Assembly (NCBI GenBank): GCA_034670405.1
Contig: JAXDDX010000002.1
Coordinates: 5,119,001-5,183,000 of the forward strand
From: Hoplostethus atlanticus
Taxonomy: Eukaryota > Chordata > Actinopteri > Trachichthyiformes > Trachichthyidae
DNA length: 64,000 nucleotides
Direction: 5' to 3'
A program made the translations under genes and the position numbers. The notes under the pieces were generated by a model. The model had not been told where the DNA came from. It made no database searches and saw nothing but the letters and a program-made list of their open reading frames with translations. This document shows, one piece after another, positions 63,807-64,000 of this stretch (the stretch's first letter is position 1; every line of letters begins with the position of its first letter).

Positions 63807-64000
63807 CCTTGGCCCACCCGTTGATCTCCACAGTTCTCCCTTTACTTGCTGACTAGTTTTCATACAGTCCTTCATCGTTCTTTCTCCTGGCTACTGAACA
63901 GGAGCCTTTTACATATTTCCCTCAGTCATCTCAACAAATGTTAGTCAGTCACAGAGCCTTGTGGTGTGTGTGTGTGTGTGTGTTTAAATGTGTGTGTGTG

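Larger units (their letters stand above)
59025..64000. other. mctp1 intron before the C2C exons, microsatellite-dense
   Basis: No C2C exon was found. CA/GT tracts occur about every 300-400 bases (59602-59642, 59778-59810, 60352-60389, 60853-60897, 60984-61025, 61225-61280, 61446-61476, 61597-61627, 62009-62040, 62396-62446, 62767-62811, 63747-63806, 63964-64000), plus (TC)n near 63378-63420. Most open frames here are repeat artefacts. Confidence 0.7.

Overview
The window is vertebrate and almost certainly ray-finned fish DNA. It holds GT-AG spliced exons separated by very long introns, abundant (CA)n/(GT)n/(GA)n microsatellites, a fish-type tRNA-derived SINE, L2-clade LINEs, and many hAT, Tc1/mariner, TTAA-target and Harbinger-like DNA transposons. 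No prokaryotic features, CRISPR arrays or rRNA genes were seen.

The host gene is a plus-strand mctp1 (multiple C2 and transmembrane domain protein 1), partial at both ends. Eight coding exons (978 nt, 326 codons, every junction in phase) cover the end of the N-terminal region, the C2A domain and the C2B domain. The first of these exons (9684-9804) is separated from the next (51503) by a 41.7 kb intron. The other seven lie between 51503 and 59024. The large first coding exon must lie left of the window. C2C and the membrane segments must lie right of it.

Layout. 1-9683 is upstream intron with a SINE, a TTAA-target element carrying a perfect 76-bp palindrome, and a 160-bp (GA)n tract. 9805-22790 is intron with two near-identical 2.1-2.2 kb hAT-like elements in tandem. 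22791-33156 is a pile of nested transposons, including a hAT-Charlie-type transposase inside an L2 LINE inside an older repeat; the outer ends look like one mariner copy. 33671-36088 holds a seven-exon minus-strand gene or young pseudogene that I cannot assign to a known family; its splice phases agree throughout, but its large exon has two frame breaks. 36594-46765 is a second mariner copy, split by a near-full-length L2 LINE (esterase ORF1 plus endonuclease/RT ORF2, itself split by a hAT) and by another hAT carrying a Harbinger-like MITE. 46766-51502 is simple intron. 51503-59024 is the exon cluster. 59025-64000 is microsatellite-dense intron with a CpG-rich patch near 60.1-60.3 kb.

Functionally only mctp1 is clearly a working gene. 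The transposon genes are mostly broken, although L2 ORF1 is intact. The antisense gene is the most interesting unexplained item. Nest orders rest on exact target-site duplications read directly from the sequence, so they are well supported. Family names for the non-coding elements are inferences.
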